Shown in pieces: positions 60,873-64,000 of a stretch of DNA of 64,000 nucleotides; position 1 is the stretch's first letter; each line of letters begins with the position of its first letter. The DNA comes from Castanea sativa. Lineage: Eukaryota; Streptophyta; Magnoliopsida; Fagales; Fagaceae. The position numbers and the translations under genes are program-made. Below the pieces are notes generated by a model, which was not told the DNA's origin, did no database searches, and was given only the letters and a program-made list of their open reading frames with translations. The stretch lies in the NCBI RefSeq assembly GCF_040712315.1, contig NC_134015.1, positions 55,653,464-55,717,463 of the forward strand. The letters are read 5' to 3'.

Positions 60873-62665
60873 TTAACGATGAGAAAACTTATAAAATAGA
60901 ATGAAGATGACAGCAATAACAAGAGCTCCAATTACTGATCCAATCATCCATTTGTTCTTCGTCATCCTACGTGACATGGCAGTTAAAACTTTTTTACTCT
61001 TGTCGATGGCATCATCTACCCCATGAAGCTGCAAGATGAAAATAATAATTATTATTCAACAAATTCACTCGCTGCTGCTGCTGCATCAGGTACATATTTT
61101 TGCATACTGGGTTCCCTAACAACAATGATTAGGTATAAACTTATGCTTTGGTCCTTTAAAAAATGTGAATTGTATATACAGAGGCTTGCTAATTGGGTCC
61201 CCATTGACATAAAGGGGAACCAGGGAGAATTCAAGCTTGAGTGACAATGAACCACAAGTAGAAACAAAATGTTAAGTAAAAACATACCTTTTGATGAGAG
61301 TGTAGGAGAGTCTCACGCTGTTGATGCAGATCCTGGAGGATTGAGACACCAAGCTCTTCTGTCTCCAGTATGGTTCTTCTACTCTCCTTAATTCTATCAC
61401 TCGACTGATTCAATCTTTCTACTGACATTACCATTCTCTCTCTCTGATCAGTAGAAGCCTGTATATGAAATTATAATCCATAAATGACTTCAAAGTTTAG
61501 TAAACAAAGATACAGTAGATGAACCATCCGCATCACATCTGACAGGTAAATTATTTAATAATTGGGAGGACAAAAAGAACATTAAATTTTAAAATCCAAT
61601 CCATTCTAGAGAGAGAGAGAGAGAGACAGCATAAACATATATGCATTCAAATTGTAAGATGATAATCTGAACATAAATGCATTCAAAATGTAATATGAGA
61701 AATCTAAAAATATATGCATTCAAATTGACACTTTCACACTAGTAAAGCCATACTACCTTCTGTGGCTTGAAAAGGTAAGGGTGTGAATTTTACAGCCTAT
61801 TGTGAATAAGCATTGTAGACAAGGATTCAAAATGGCAGAGCTTCTAAGCCCAATGACATGAAACGCATATACAAGCTGATAATCATAAATCCAATGAAAC
61901 CATACAGTGAAATGAAGAATTTTAGCTAATAGCAGGCAACTGGACTCATTATTCTGTTTTATCAAAAAATATTTCTAATCCATTGCAGAAAAGAAAGAAA
62001 AGGAAAAGATGCAGCCCCAGAGACGCTTATAAACCTATATTCAATTTAATCTAAAATATTAGCAAAGAAATTAATAATTTTGGCTTTGAAATTAATTAAC
62101 AATTATACAGAAGATAATTAGCAAAGATACAACAGTATATACAGTGTCACAAGTTACAAGTTACAAAGATCATCATCTTCATATTGAAGAACTCCAATAC
62201 AATTCAAAACTCTTCAACCAAGAAAATCACAATTTGCTTAAAATAAGGGATAGTTTGTGAAAATTTAAAACAATGGAAAAGTGAGGGAGCAGCATGATCC
62301 AGACATACCGAATGCACATCTGCCATTCCAGACTCCAACAACTCTTCACGGGAAGCCTGATCAGCATTAGGTGATGAGATTTTTTTAAATTCCCTTTTCA
62401 ACTTGTTTAGATCAGATTTATATTCCCTTAACTTAGCAAGCATCATAGCCTTTGCACTTGGTTGCAGACTTCTTGCCTCAAGGTCCATTTTCCGAATCTG
62501 GCCCCAGGAAAAAATAAGTTTCATGCATAAATTTTAGAAAAAAAGAAGAGGAAAAAAAACCAAATTTTCAGCAAAGGAAATCAAATGGAAATCTTCCACA
62601 CAGTACCAAAACATCAGCATCATCCAATGCAGCTTTAATCTCAGAAACCTTCTGTTGCTTCTGCT
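60873..62665 (-). CDS. VTI1-type Qb-SNARE (VTI11/VTI12-like), 5' end outside window
   Basis: Four in-frame minus-strand exons: 62665-62607 (KVSEIKAALDDADVL), 62497-62309 (IRKMDLEARSLQP, LAKLREYKSDLNKLK, EELLESGMAD), 61458-61288 (STDQRERMVMSVERLNQSSDR, ILETEELGVSILQDL, QRETLLHSHQK) and 61028-60873 (LHGVDDAIDKSKKVL, RRMTKNKW, then the membrane anchor IGSVIGALVIAVIFILFY and stop). This matches plant VTI1 proteins: N-terminal three-helix domain, SNARE motif with central Gln (LQDLHQQR region) and a C-terminal anchor. They act in fusion between trans-Golgi, prevacuolar compartment and vacuole. The first exon seen starts with a split codon; the N-terminal exon (about 35-40 residues in the family) is not found up to 64000 and must lie beyond. 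VTI11 and VTI12 cannot be told apart here. Confidence 0.93.
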
Positions 62666-62990
62666 CTGCACAAAAGTAACACAAAAATGGTTCCCAGTTC
62701 ATAAAATCATACTTAACAAAAAAGGGTATTTTACATTTTCTGATTATAAAACTGCATTCAATCCCCACAGCACCACCTCAGCCTAAACAGTTTTAAGGAG
62801 CAGTAAGCACACTAGCAACTAGCAAGGCCTGAGAAGCAAATTTTTTCATCATTAATCTTTCCACTAGATAGACTATCTGACACTGTGGTACCAAATCAAA
62901 ATGATGATAGCAATTGCTAAAGATTTTCTGGAGTCATTGCAACTAACCAAGCTTCAATAAAGATTTTGCTATCTCTATAACTCTTTCTTA

Positions 62991-63195
62991 GGGTCCGTTT
63001 GGATACAATTGAAAGCTGAAAACTGAAAACTGAAAAAAAACTATAGCAAAATAATTTTTAAATGGATGAAAAGTTACTGTTCACGCCTAAAATCACAGTT
63101 CATGGCCAATGAACGGTGACAGACGAGCGTCCAGGAAAAAAAAAAAAAGGGCTGAAACGCAAACGCACTGCATTTCAGCCCAATCCAAATGTTAC
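62991..63195 (+). mobile_element. MITE of the GGGTCCGTTTGGATA family in VTI1 intron
   Basis: Left end GGGTCCGTTTGGATAC as at 51514; right end caatccaaatgttacc is inverted to it. Flanked by CTTA on both sides. Interior has gaaaactgaaaactgaaaa and gttcatggccaatgaac. Confidence 0.7.
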
Positions 63196-64000
63196 CTTAG
63201 TCAATGAAAAATCATTTGCTTAGTTTAGCCCCCATTGAATTGCTATATCCCAGTGAGATTTATACTTATTCACATATGGGCTTATCAAATCCCGTTTCCT
63301 TGATATGCTTCAAAAGCACTTTATTCCAGAAATCAAATAAAAAATGGCTCAAACATCTCATATTGGAGATGCAACATGAGTTCATTTTCCAAGACAAAGC
63401 ATGGGGTTGTTCAGATGTGACAAGAATTTCCACTTCTTGCTATACCATACAGCCTTGTCAATATCATTCCACTTATGCAAAAATAAACATATACTGCATT
63501 ATCAATTACTACATAGATAAAATGATTCTTTACACTCCCTCACTTGTTAAGATCATTTGAAAATAAAACTTCAAAAAAATCATATAAACGGTAAAGCTAA
63601 ATCTAAATGACAAAGCTCCAAAATCCTCCAACAAATTCCATGGCGGTTCATATGATCATTCATGTGTATCTTAATCACATGACTAATTAATTCATTTACG
63701 ACCATTAAAAGTACATGTGGATGCTTATTGGGTTGCCATATAGTAGGTTGAAGGAACTTCCCTCGAAACTAGTTTGGAGTAAAATTTTGTGCAAAACTAT
63801 ACGAGGTTGTTTTCTATTCCTCCAATCTTTTTAGCAAACCCACTAATTAGTAATATAATTGTCACAACTAGAGGAAAGCAGTAGTCACGTTTACACTATT
63901 CCCAAGAGTAGTAGCCAAGTTACAGTTAGCGCTCTCATAAATCGCTTATATTATGTAGTTCAGATCAACCTAGTACACGATCCGATGTAGGACTTAGCAC
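63196..64000. other. First intron of the VTI1-like gene or its upstream region
   Basis: No exon recognised. The short frame at 63204-63560 has no family signature. Confidence 0.5.

Overview
The window is plant nuclear DNA. It is AT-rich, with intron-split genes, a TIR-NBS-LRR immune receptor, a complete Ty3/Gypsy retrotransposon, many MITEs and microsatellites. Gene content and TE style suggest a woody eudicot, possibly Fagaceae (oak or chestnut type); the family is inference from general familiarity, not from a search.

Layout. 1-4229 is one copy of a direct segmental duplication whose other copy is 33160-37672. Copy 1 carries only the 3' part of an ankyrin-repeat kinase gene of the VIK (VH1-interacting kinase) type. 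The full-length VIK-like gene (minus strand, 11 exons, 443 codons) starts in copy 2 and runs to 44711. Between the copies lie a TIR-NBS-LRR (TNL) gene (plus strand, 5809-11347), three decayed minus-strand copies of an ACA-type Ca2+-ATPase (about 13.0-19.1 kb), and a young Tat-lineage Gypsy element (21443-31568). That element has identical-length 518-bp LTRs, a 5-bp target duplication, gag-pro, pol with a second RNase H, a 78-bp tandem array in its 3' region, and an antisense accessory gene with its own TATA box. It sits inside one unit of an older tandem repeat.

From 44.7 to 55.3 kb the sequence is gene-poor. It holds three tandem-repeat arrays (about 166 bp, 76 bp and 500 bp units), nested hAT-like and MITE insertions and an LTR-like fragment. 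From 55.3 to 64 kb two housekeeping genes lie on the minus strand: a plastid-type DUF3110 protein (55292-59012, 292 aa) and a VTI1-type Qb-SNARE whose first exon lies beyond the right edge (60873-62665).

Most notable points. (1) The TNL open frame runs directly from the post-LRR C-JID domain into a LINE reverse-transcriptase zinc-binding (zf-RVT) segment and ends in a basic NLS-like tail. (2) The gag-pro stop of the Gypsy element is UAG CAA UUA, the tobamovirus-type leaky-stop context, with pol continuing in the same frame. (3) The only full-length VIK copy has Ile at the P+1-loop Ser/Thr position (GSYRYMAPE becomes GIYRYMAPE), while the truncated copy keeps Ser. (4) The TNL has a duplicated LRR exon that may act as a cassette or poison exon.

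No rRNA, functional tRNA, CRISPR or prokaryote-type feature was seen.
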